In this document: one piece after another, positions 36,267 through 44,145 of the stretch
Layout of the letters: every line of letters begins with the position of its first letter
Position numbering within the stretch: position 1 is the stretch's first letter
NCBI GenBank assembly: GCA_900537125.1
Contig: UNRJ01000004.1
Location: 310,001 to 374,000 of the forward strand
DNA length: 64,000 nt
From: Rhodobacteraceae bacterium Alg238-R152
GTDB taxonomy: Bacteria > Pseudomonadota > Alphaproteobacteria > Rhodobacterales > Rhodobacteraceae
Direction of reading: 5' to 3'
Notes under the pieces: model-generated
Databases searched by the model: none
What the model was told of the DNA's origin: nothing
What the model saw: the letters and a program-made list of their open reading frames with translations, nothing else
Program-made: the position numbers and the translations under genes

Positions 36267-37184
36267 TCAATGGCTCAAGTCGACAGGGCGCCACTCTGAG
36301 GTCGGGTCAAAGCTTGTGATCGCAAATGTCAGCCCCAAACTGTCTTCGCCGAGATCAGCCTCATACACCACACCATTTTCTGAGACCAAAAACGAATGAA
36401 TGCCTGTGTGTCCGTAATCAGATGGCACCGCCAGCAAAGCATGACCAGCCACCATGTTTCCGCCAATAACGTAGTCCAGCGCGCCACCTGGGGCGGCGGC
36501 ACTTTGTTTGTGCAGTATTCGGTAATAATACCCACCAAACGGTTCGGGCCCGACATCGTTTTCACCATCATTGTGACCATCAAGAGATGCAAGGGCAATG
36601 CGCGCGCCCAAAGGGCTGTCCTTGTCCCCCCAAAACAATCCGTCACGCATGCCGTCAGTAGACAAAAATGACGGTGCAAACTCCATGACCTGATCGGCAT
36701 CGTGATCTTCAAGGCGGTACTCTGCCTGGATATCAACATAAACTTCCATAAAGTCGATGACTTCCAACTCGTTTAGACCAATGCGCCGGAACAACACTTC
36801 ATCCCGTCCAGCATCAATATCAAACTGCCAACTTGTTTCTGCTCTCTCAAGCGGAATTGGAAACGGCCAACCGTCTGCGCCCAGGCGCAATACAACGCCA
36901 TCATTCGTGTCCGGTTGGAAGCGGTATCCTTCTGCAAATAGACTTAGAATTTCGCTTCGGTTTTCTTTGTCGCGCCTTGGGTTTCCAGTGGACAACAAGT
37001 CTTCGGCGTCCGCCCCAAATACCTTCAGGATTGCAGTCTGATCCCCCTCTTGAAGCGCCAAAATCATCGCGTCGAGTGCCGCTTGCGGCGTTGCATATAA
37101 CGCGGGTGTCTGTGCATGAAGCGACGTTGAAACGACCAGCCCAAGAGCAAGGCCAAACAGGGGTTTTGCAAGTGTGAATTTCAT
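36267..37184 (-). CDS. Exported DUF2950-family protein
   Basis: A 305-residue protein with a signal peptide (about residues 1-24, LHAQ cleavage). It follows the DUF2950 pattern: an N-terminal helical part with TPQAALDAMILALQEGD, then FGADAEDLLSTGN, and a C-terminal part with GGYYYRILHKQ, the family's most conserved segment, and GHALLAVPSDYGHTGIHSFLV. The function of DUF2950 is unknown. It starts five bases after the upstream DUF3300 gene stops, a pairing seen in many proteobacteria, so they probably act together in the envelope. Confidence 0.88.
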   Translation of the reverse strand: MKFTLAKPLFGLALGLVVSTSLHAQTPALYATPQAALDAMILALQEGDQTAILKVFGADAEDLLSTGNPRRDKENRSEILSLFAEGYRFQPDTNDGVVLRLGADGWPFPIPLERAETSWQFDIDAGRDEVLFRRIGLNELEVIDFMEVYVDIQAEYRLEDHDADQVMEFAPSFLSTDGMRDGLFWGDKDSPLGARIALASLDGHNDGENDVGPEPFGGYYYRILHKQSAAAPGGALDYVIGGNMVAGHALLAVPSDYGHTGIHSFLVSENGVVYEADLGEDSLGLTFAITSFDPTSEWRPVDLSH

Positions 37185-37188
37185 TTGT

Positions 37189-38403
37189 CTATCTCCCTCT
37201 GCGTGCACCAGCAGCGGCGCGGCCACGAGAGGCGCCCGCTGTGGCGCGCTGAGACGGCGCGCGCCTCTTCATCGCACCACCATTTGTGGGTGCCGCCTGA
37301 CGTTTGGGTGCCACTTTGGCTTTGGCCTGTGGCGCTTTTGGCCGTGGTTTGGCTTTTGGGGTTTGTGTTTTTGTCGTGCGTTCCACAGCTGCTTTACGAT
37401 CGGCGGCGGACGGGCTTGACGGGCGCTCAACACCGGCACGGGGATTTTTGCTTTTGGAAATATCCGCCGCGCCACTTTTCTTGGCGAGATCAGAGCGCAT
37501 CTTATCGCCTCGGTCCGGCTTGGTCACCGGCAAAGAGGTCACACCGTCTTTGTCTCGCTTACGCGATATTGTATCACGGGCTTCTTTTTGACGGTCTTCA
37601 CTTGGTTTCCAACCAACATTGTTCCGGTCCCCAATGTTCACGTCTCCATCGATATCAATATCAATGTCCGGATTGCGTATGATCGGTTGGCCATTCCACC
37701 CCCCACAATTGCGACAGCCCCAATAGTCATTCCAGTGGTCATCATCGTCAAAAATCTCATCCATGATGGCAAACGCGCCGAATATCAGCAGACCAGTGGC
37801 AACGGCGTCACCGACATCCGATGAATTGTCGACGTATACGGTCTCTGTTTCATATTGCGGGACATAGACAACTTCGGGATCTGTCGGTTGAATGATAATT
37901 GTATCGGTGTCGCCTTCCTGGATCACTTCAACAGTTTGCTCATCACCACTGGTCAAATTGCCTGCGTCATTGGCGGCTTGTCGTTTGACTTGCACGGCTG
38001 CCATCACATCATCGCTTTGGGCCAACATTGCGTTGCCAACCGTTTCCGTCCAGTCGATATGAGCAGCCATATCTTCCAATACGTCCGGAAATGCGGTGGC
38101 CAAAACTTCGACACTTTCGTCCCAGTCTTCGGCTTCAATAAGCGACTTTAGGTCCTCTTGAGCCGTATCAGCATTGTCCCCCAAGAACATGTCCGCCTTA
38201 ACCACCTCAAGCGGGAATGTGGCGGCAACCAACACTTGAATAAGCAGTGTGTCTGGATAAAGAGCCACAGGCGCAACAAGCGTTTCGAGTTCTTCTGATC
38301 GAAGAAGATCACTTTCTTGTTCTGAATCAGACTGCGTCAGCGCGCCTGTTGGCGATAGCAAGATCACTGATAACAAAATAGTTTTTAGCTTAATGTAGCT
38401 CAT
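37189..38403 (-). CDS. Exported DUF3300-family protein with long basic tail
   Basis: A 404-residue protein with an N-terminal signal peptide. The DUF3300 domain covers about residues 35-235: EELETLVAPVALYPDTLL, then EDLKSLIEAEDWDESV, TDPEVVYVPQYE and a glycine/aspartate-rich DDDDHWNDYWG segment. From about residue 250 on the chain is low-complexity, rich in Lys, Arg, Ala and Pro, ending RGRAAAGARRGR. Such tails could bind acidic polymers or nucleic acid outside the membrane. Start set by the signal peptide. Confidence 0.87.
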   Translation of the reverse strand: MSYIKLKTILLSVILLSPTGALTQSDSEQESDLLRSEELETLVAPVALYPDTLLIQVLVAATFPLEVVKADMFLGDNADTAQEDLKSLIEAEDWDESVEVLATAFPDVLEDMAAHIDWTETVGNAMLAQSDDVMAAVQVKRQAANDAGNLTSGDEQTVEVIQEGDTDTIIIQPTDPEVVYVPQYETETVYVDNSSDVGDAVATGLLIFGAFAIMDEIFDDDDHWNDYWGCRNCGGWNGQPIIRNPDIDIDIDGDVNIGDRNNVGWKPSEDRQKEARDTISRKRDKDGVTSLPVTKPDRGDKMRSDLAKKSGAADISKSKNPRAGVERPSSPSAADRKAAVERTTKTQTPKAKPRPKAPQAKAKVAPKRQAAPTNGGAMKRRAPSQRATAGASRGRAAAGARRGR

Positions 38404-38935
38404 TCCTCAGCCCCTTAAAACAGATGCTAAAAACCGACGGTATGCTTTGCCGCCCGCCGATCCAAGAACTTTCGCGAAACATTCGATTGCCCAGCCCGCC
38501 TTATTGCAGGAAATCGTCAATCATAGGTGGCCCGGCGAAGGGCTGCTCCCCTCTGATGTCGGTTAGTAAATCCGATCCGAGCTGGCTGATGTAGTTGGGC
38601 GACGGAGCTTGAGTCGGTTTTGCTGTGATCTCGCTGCCGAAGCGCCGCTCTGAGCCCATTCTTGCCGTGAGTAGACGTCGCTCAAAAGACTTTCTGCGAG
38701 ATTGAGGTCGGTTTCCGCAGCCACCAAGCGCTTTGATTTCCTACAGTATCGGTCCAAAGAAGACTTTCGGTCGTGCGGCAAGAGCGGCGACCTTGTCCGC
38801 TAAGTCGCTACAATCGCGAAAGTTTACTTGCCGTGACGGGGAAAAGTTTGGTTTTGAAAGCATGGCCCCTCCCGGTGAGAAGACACATTTTTTTAAACCA
38901 GCACACCCCAACACGAACGGAGTTTAGCGATGCGG
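38404..38935. other. Intergenic region with no supported gene
   Basis: About 530 bases upstream of the DUF3300 gene. A 72-codon frame at 38563-38781 on the minus strand exists but has no recognisable domain or ribosome site. The right part may be further decayed sequence of the DUF3604 relic. Nothing else is supported. Confidence 0.4.
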
Positions 38936-39395
38936 CACCGCCGGATCTCGGAAACGTCCGGGTAAAATCCACAACTCATTTGCGCCAACGCAAGCTGGCG
39001 GGGATCGGAATCAGGTTCTTCCCAATGCCCGGTCAGAACTGGGAACCCTATGTCATTGGTATAAGTAGCGTTTCCACATTTGCAGTGCCGCCAACGACTG
39101 TCAGCTTCCCGTTGGCGTCGAGAAAGCGGTCACCGGCCTAAACAGCTTCATAAATCTTCTCTCGGGCCACTCCACCTTCTCCGACCCATCCCTTGATGAT
39201 CTGATTCCAGTCCAAATTGGCTCCGTCTGAGGCACGCGACGCGGTTAAGATAAATTTCGGCGCCTTCTCATCAGCAGCAACGTCATGTCCCCCCATAAGA
39301 ACCCCTTTGGCATAACCATGCAGCACGAAATCTGGGCGGTTCTCATCGTTTTTCTCAGAGTCCCCCCCTGCAAACAAGCGTACGACAATACGCAT
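38936..39395 (-). pseudogene. C-terminal relic of a DUF3604 protein
   Basis: The minus strand reads VVRLFAGGDSEKND, GVLMGGHD, APKFILTASRASDGANL and GWVGEGGVAREKIYEA. It then meets an in-frame TAG (39138-39140) and continues in the same frame with AGDRFLDANGKLTVVGG, YTNDIG and HWEEPDSDPRQLA before losing likeness. This matches my memory of the C-terminal part of large exported DUF3604 proteins. The first ~450 residues are absent, a stop interrupts the rest and the extreme C-terminus is frameshifted, so it is a fossil. Confidence 0.6.
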
Positions 39396-39674
39396 TCTCG
39401 TTGCTGCATATGTTTCACGGATTTTTTGAACCGGTTGTAGAAGCAGCCACGATCTTTCGTGGCAAGTGTGGTTCAGATGCAGGTGTCGGCCCGCGACTGG
39501 TCACGACCGCCAACCGACTTCATCCCCTGCGATATCCCCACATGAAAGCGCGAGAGCGCAGGTCTGATCGGCGCTCGTTATTCCGGTGTTCGATACCGCA
39601 GATCTGCTGTGCGTTTTGGTGCACTGGTGGGCGGCAATCCTACCTCCCACCTTTGACCCGAAAGGAGAAATCAT
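39396..39674. other. Intergenic region upstream of hemerythrin-like gene
   Basis: About 280 bases. The only supported element is AAAGGAG, the strong ribosome site of the next gene, at its right edge. No RNA gene or repeat seen. Confidence 0.4.
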
Positions 39675-40241
39675 ATGTTTGACTCATACACCATTCGCCA
39701 CGATGACATGCCCCAAGAGATGCGGTTTCTCTTGGAACAATACCCGCGCGATGCGTGGGATGCGCATCCTGGCTTCAAAGAGAAGACCCGCCATTGGTTG
39801 GGTGCGCATCAAATGTTCCGCCGGGTCTCTGAGCGCGTGAAGCTGGACGCTGAGGCACTTTTAAACAAGGATATGGCGCTTCACGATTATGCCGGGCGGT
39901 TGTCCTACTACGGCGGTAATCTGGTTGGGAACCTACATGGTCACCATGGCTGGGAAGATCACAGCTATTTTCCGGAGCTGTCTGCCGCCGACCCGCGCTT
40001 TGATGCGGGGTTGGAGGTGTTGGAAAAGGACCATGCCGATCTGGACCGGGTGCTGGATGATTTCACCCGGCAGGCCAACCGTGTCCTCAAGCTGGCGCAT
40101 CTGGATGAAGCGCAATCGCGCGAAGAGGTGGCCGATGTGCATCGGACCAGCGGGGTGATCGAAACCTTTCTGAAACGCCATCTTGGTGATGAGGAAGAGC
40201 TGGCTGTGCCAATTATCTTGCATCACCGGCTGCGAGGATGA
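39675..40241 (+). CDS. Hemerythrin HHE-domain protein
   Basis: A 188-residue helical protein. The repeated metal-ligand pattern is visible as NLHGHHGWEDHSYFP (H-HH-E-H), EKDHADLDRVL and later FLKRHLGDEEELAVP, matching the cation-binding hemerythrin family. Such proteins bind a di-iron centre and oxygen, or protect against reactive nitrogen and oxygen species. AAAGGAGAAATCAT gives a strong ribosome site. It lies 10 bases before the glutathionyl reductase gene, so both may form a redox-protection operon. Confidence 0.85.
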   Translation: MFDSYTIRHDDMPQEMRFLLEQYPRDAWDAHPGFKEKTRHWLGAHQMFRRVSERVKLDAEALLNKDMALHDYAGRLSYYGGNLVGNLHGHHGWEDHSYFPELSAADPRFDAGLEVLEKDHADLDRVLDDFTRQANRVLKLAHLDEAQSREEVADVHRTSGVIETFLKRHLGDEEELAVPIILHHRLRG

Positions 40242-40251
40242 AGGGTTTTGT

Positions 40252-41295
40252 ATGATCAAAAATATCGCGACAGAAGAAGACCAATCCAAAGCCAAGGAGC
40301 GCCGCGCACGGGGTGAATTTGTGCGCGGCGTTAGCCGCTTTCGTCATGCTATCGGTGATCCGGCGTTTCCGCCCGAACCGGGGCGATATCATTTGTTCGT
40401 GGCGCTGAATTGCCCGTGGTGCCATCGTGTGACCTTGGCACGGGTCGTTCTGGGATTGCAGGACAGCATCACAATGGATGTGGCCTTTCCCAATCGCACG
40501 GTTGAGACCGACCCAGCCGGTGCGAATCTGTGGGAATTTACGCCGCACCGGCTTGCGTCGCTGACGGGGGCAGTGCTGCCGGAATGCACGCAGGAAACCG
40601 GAACTGGCGAAAGATTGCGCTTGGCCAAAGAAATCTACCAACGCGAAGGTTCGGACGAACAATCGGTCCCAATCCTGTACGACAAGATCGCGGGCCGCAT
40701 TGTGAACAACGAAAGTGCCGAGATTATCCGGATGCTGGATCAACACGCCAAAGCGCTTGGCAGCCGGGCCGCGTCGGTCAGGCGCGTACAGCTCTACCCC
40801 GATGACGCCACGCTGCGCCAAGACATTCACGACCTCAACGAAACGATCTACACGACGATCAACAACGGCGCTTACAAAGCGGGGTTTTCATCTGATCAAA
40901 CAATATACGAAGCGGCGTTTGGCGCCTATTTCGACACACTCGAGAAGCTGGAGGACCGGCTGTCCGATGGGCGCTTATTCCTGACGGGCGCGCAGTTCAC
41001 AGAGGCCGACCTGCGTCTGTTTCCCACGCTCTATCGCCACGATCCGGTCTACTATCTTCGCATGAAACTCAACGGAGCACGTATTCTCGACTACCCGTTT
41101 CTGTGGCGTTGGCTGTGTCGGGTCTTTATGCTGGATGGCGTTGCTGACGCAGGATCTTTGATCCATTGCCGTCAAGGCTACTTTGGACGGTCATGGAATG
41201 GCGTGGTGCCTTTGGGGCCACACATACCGATGAGATATCCCGAAGCGTACCGGCATCCAGAATTAAGCCCTTTTGCCGATACTGAGCCGCTGTAG
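40252..41295 (+). CDS. Glutathionyl-hydroquinone reductase (Xi-class GST)
   Basis: A 347-residue member of the ECM4/YqjG/PcpF family. The active-site segment is LNCPWCHRVTLARVV near residue 50 (family norm CPWAHR), with VPILYDKIAGRIVNNESAEI holding glutathione and TEADLRLFPTLYRHDPVY in the C-terminal helical domain. These enzymes remove glutathione from glutathionyl-hydroquinones. The second cysteine (CPWC) gives a thioredoxin-like CxxC, unusual for the family. The start at 40252 is 10 bases after the hemerythrin gene; a frame overlapping that gene is rejected. Confidence 0.9.
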   Translation: MIKNIATEEDQSKAKERRARGEFVRGVSRFRHAIGDPAFPPEPGRYHLFVALNCPWCHRVTLARVVLGLQDSITMDVAFPNRTVETDPAGANLWEFTPHRLASLTGAVLPECTQETGTGERLRLAKEIYQREGSDEQSVPILYDKIAGRIVNNESAEIIRMLDQHAKALGSRAASVRRVQLYPDDATLRQDIHDLNETIYTTINNGAYKAGFSSDQTIYEAAFGAYFDTLEKLEDRLSDGRLFLTGAQFTEADLRLFPTLYRHDPVYYLRMKLNGARILDYPFLWRWLCRVFMLDGVADAGSLIHCRQGYFGRSWNGVVPLGPHIPMRYPEAYRHPELSPFADTEPL

Positions 41296-42017
41296 ATCGT
41301 TTTCTGAAACCATATGCCAAACGCAAAGACAGCTATCGGAGCATCTGGAGTGGAATCGTGCTTTGTCCTCAGAACGTAAGATCCGCCAGTTCTGAAATTT
41401 GCCCCCGCGGGGACCGTCTGCCGATGCACTTAGCAAAGCGCGTTTTGCTCGCATCGCGTCCACAGGATCTCGGCGCAGCGAATTCACACTCTCAGCTCAA
41501 TGCATCTCCCTCCCCTACATTTGGCTACCTGCCGCGCCCACAACCATATCCACAACCCGCGCAGCTTTGCAGGTGCAAAGGATTGGTTGGGGAGCTACTG
41601 CTAAGCAATTGGCCGCCTTGGTTTCAAGACTGGCCAAGCAATCCGGCAGCGAAGGGACAGACCTAGTAGAGCCGCTCAAGCGCTCCCAGGCCTGTAGTGG
41701 CCGGGGTTGGGGCGGGCTTTGGTCAACAATCCGGCGTGGTGATTTGCCCGACGGCACAACAGAGGCGTGAACCAAATCGAACGCGCCTTGTGCAAGGGTC
41801 CCGCCTCAGGTGTCTGGCGTCATGCCGTTGCAGGCTAGGATTGCACTATCGACTGCGACCGCAAACACGGGCCGCGCCTGCCTGGTATTCTCGGCACCTG
41901 ATGCCGCTTTTTCAGGCCCTCGATGGTGTGAACCACGAGGCCGCCGCTTGTCCGGTCAAAGCTGCTAACAAAACCTTAGGTTCGCAAGGTTTTGTGGCGG
42001 AGATATAAGGAAGCAGT
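41296..42017. other. Long region with no recognisable gene
   Basis: About 720 bases between convergent genes. Frames of 60-120 codons exist on both strands but none shows a known motif, a good ribosome site or family likeness. Composition is gene-like rather than AT-rich, so it may be a degraded coding region. No RNA gene or clear terminator was found. Confidence 0.45.
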
Positions 42018-43166
42018 CTACCTATTGCAGCACCCGAAGAGGTTTTCTACGGGTCCACCATTCCCTGAAGGACGATTGAGCTGGATCGTCATCGAGTAGG
42101 AAACGTCAGACATACCATCAGAACAGGCTTGCTGATCAATCGTTCCGGTCAATGGCTGAGCTTTGAACCTGTATGGGTACCCCCCAGTCGATGCAGGTGT
42201 CGCTATTGCCAAGTGGCGCAGAGGATCCGGGCCATCAATCAATGACGTGTATTGAAAACTGCGGTCCTCGCCAATTGTCAGGGTCCAGAAAGGTTCTGTG
42301 CCGCGACACGTCAGCCCCAGGGGAAAACCGTTGGCTGTTGTGGTACGCGCCGTAACAACCATCCGTGTCAGGAAGCTCATATTGATAAAGCCAATTTGTC
42401 CGTTGAGCGTGATTTGCCCCCAGTTTCCGGAGGACCGGCCATTGACGTTCACAACAGCCCCCGGATTAAGACTGTCCAACTGAGCACCACTTAAGGTTGG
42501 CGCATCGCGGACCCAGAGAACGTCTCCTGACGAGACGCCTGTGACCGAAAACACGGCAGGCAAGGGGCCACCATCCGGGGCAATCCCCGAAGAGGCATCC
42601 GGCATTGGTTGGGGAGTCGACGTCATAGTGGCAAGATAGGCTGTGCTGACCCAGCCAACATCAGAGCCAAATGCAATCATGGCCCAGTTGTTATGCCTAT
42701 TAAACTGAATGACATGGACCGCAGTGTGGTTGGGCAAAACCCCCAACCGGCCAAAGGATGTGCCAGCACCGTTCCGGACAACAAGCCCCCCATCCGCATC
42801 ATCCGCGGAGATACCAATCACGACATTTGGTCCAACGGTCAGCGTAGCCGCGTCAGCACCGGTTTCGGCACTATGGTTTGGCGCAGCCAGATAACGAGCG
42901 GCAACCCAATAGATCCGGCCTTGGTGCAGAATTTGCGCCCATTTTCCATCTTTATTGTAGGTCAACACATCAACATGCGTGTGCTCAGACAGATCCCCGA
43001 TATCGGGAAAGGACACACCAGGCCCGGTACGCAGATTGAGCGTATCACCCTCCGCAATATCAACAACTTCCATCATTTCTGCGGAGGCGCTTGCACCTGA
43101 AAGAAACAGAGTAGTTGTAAGCGCAGCGATTGCGAGATGGGTTTGGGGGAACGGGATCATTTGCAT
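42018..43166 (-). CDS. Exported multi-SH3b protein with COG3650-like C-terminus
   Basis: A 382-residue secreted protein. A signal peptide spans about residues 1-28. Three bacterial SH3-type modules follow: one with GDTLNLRTGPGVSFP, one with GGLVVRNGAGTSFG and one with GDVLWVRDAPTLSG, each ending in a W-A/G-hydrophobic strand such as GWVSTAYLA. From about residue 285 a further domain has GLTCRGTEPFWTL and ACSDGMSDVSYS, similar to the COG3650 domain. SH3b modules usually bind peptidoglycan. The start is one of two nearby ATGs (43166 or 43160). It begins a run of secreted proteins here. Confidence 0.85.
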   Translation of the reverse strand: MQMIPFPQTHLAIAALTTTLFLSGASASAEMMEVVDIAEGDTLNLRTGPGVSFPDIGDLSEHTHVDVLTYNKDGKWAQILHQGRIYWVAARYLAAPNHSAETGADAATLTVGPNVVIGISADDADGGLVVRNGAGTSFGRLGVLPNHTAVHVIQFNRHNNWAMIAFGSDVGWVSTAYLATMTSTPQPMPDASSGIAPDGGPLPAVFSVTGVSSGDVLWVRDAPTLSGAQLDSLNPGAVVNVNGRSSGNWGQITLNGQIGFINMSFLTRMVVTARTTTANGFPLGLTCRGTEPFWTLTIGEDRSFQYTSLIDGPDPLRHLAIATPASTGGYPYRFKAQPLTGTIDQQACSDGMSDVSYSMTIQLNRPSGNGGPVENLFGCCNR

Positions 43167-43231
43167 ACTCAATCGGAAACAGGAAAGGTGGTGTAAGGCC
43201 CACAAAGGGTGCGCGCCTTACACGCTCTCAA

Positions 43232-43654
43232 TTATTTGAAGCAGGTCTTGGCAACTGTGCCTGCCGCTGCCATGTGGTCTTTCCCCTGCCCCACGGCATC
43301 GGTCATAACCGCAACAAGTTGTTCAGGTTTACAGGTCTGGCCACCAATTTCACGGTAAACGTCCCGGGATTTATTAAATCCAGCGACGTCCGCCTTACCC
43401 AAGTTTTTCAGCGTTGCCGTAAACTTCTGAGAGACCTCGGTTTTGGCGTTAGGCAGTTCGGCCTGAATTGCGGAGCCGCTGCCTGAAACACTGTCCAGCT
43501 GGCAAGGGCCGCCAAAGGTACACTGCAACCAACAACCGGGAGGATCTGAGGCCTGCCAGCAGCTGCTAATCGCCCAGGCAGAGCTCATTGACATCATCAG
43601 GCTGGTCGCAGCGACAGCGACCCCCAGGAAAGCGTTCTTTTTTACAATAATCAC
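43232..43654 (-). CDS. Small exported cysteine-containing protein
   Basis: A 140-residue protein with a signal peptide (positive KKN, hydrophobic core, SSAWA cleavage near residue 28). The mature part starts with a cysteine cluster: CWQASDPPGCWLQCTFGGPC, then a helical part, and ends with CKPEQL and TCFK, six cysteines in all. A GTG at 43654 is chosen as start because AAGGA lies seven bases upstream. I do not recognise the family. It follows the giant-protein cluster in the same direction. Confidence 0.65.
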   Translation of the reverse strand: MIIVKKNAFLGVAVAATSLMMSMSSAWAISSCWQASDPPGCWLQCTFGGPCQLDSVSGSGSAIQAELPNAKTEVSQKFTATLKNLGKADVAGFNKSRDVYREIGGQTCKPEQLVAVMTDAVGQGKDHMAAAGTVAKTCFK

Positions 43655-43755
43655 AAAATATTCCTTTTCTAAGTCTGTGTTTGATGGAGGGTTGGTCAAA
43701 TCACGTCGGCAGTCAGCTTTGCCTCAAGAGAAGCGGCGACATGCCAAACCGGCAT

Positions 43756-44013
43756 TCAATTTGAAGATTTTTGACGTTTTGGGTCGGGTAGGATCCAGGC
43801 TTTCTTCGGTTTCCGCTTCATCTCCGCGGCCTCGTTTTCATCATCGCCAACGGATACTGGCGCAATTGGCCGGCTGCCTGGCAGGTCTCTGATGATAATG
43901 TCGATGCCCTCAATGGGATCATCCCCTCCCTGAGCGCTCGCTGGGGCCGCCCCCATCGCGAGAGACAATGTGAGCGCCGCCGCTGCGGTCAGAAACGTGT
44001 GTTTAGCAAACAT
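43756..44013 (-). CDS. Small exported hypothetical protein
   Basis: An 85-residue protein with a signal peptide ending PASAQ (about residue 28). The mature chain is short, acidic first (DDPIEGIDIII) and strongly basic at the end (KRKPKKAW), probably unstructured. AGGA lies at the right distance before the ATG at 44013. It sits between the giant repeat protein and another small secreted protein on the same strand. Function unknown. Confidence 0.6.
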   Translation of the reverse strand: MFAKHTFLTAAAALTLSLAMGAAPASAQGGDDPIEGIDIIIRDLPGSRPIAPVSVGDDENEAAEMKRKPKKAWILPDPKRQKSSN

Positions 44014-44110
44014 GGTACAATCCTGTTCTTTCATTTTATCAACTAAGTTATGTGCCAATTTGACTGGCTCACATCTGCTGACTCATCTGTTGGATTTTGG
44101 CGATATCAGC

Positions 44111-44133
44111 CGCGTGATATTCGATATCACGCG
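44111..44133. repeat. Perfect 10-base inverted repeat after the giant gene
   Basis: CGCGTGATAT, a three-base spacer, then ATATCACGCG. It starts 13 bases beyond the giant gene's stop and about 100 bases before the next gene. No T run follows, so it is not a standard terminator. It could be an operator, or a structure limiting expression between the two genes. Confidence 0.6.
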
Positions 44134-44145
44134 ACTAACACCCTG

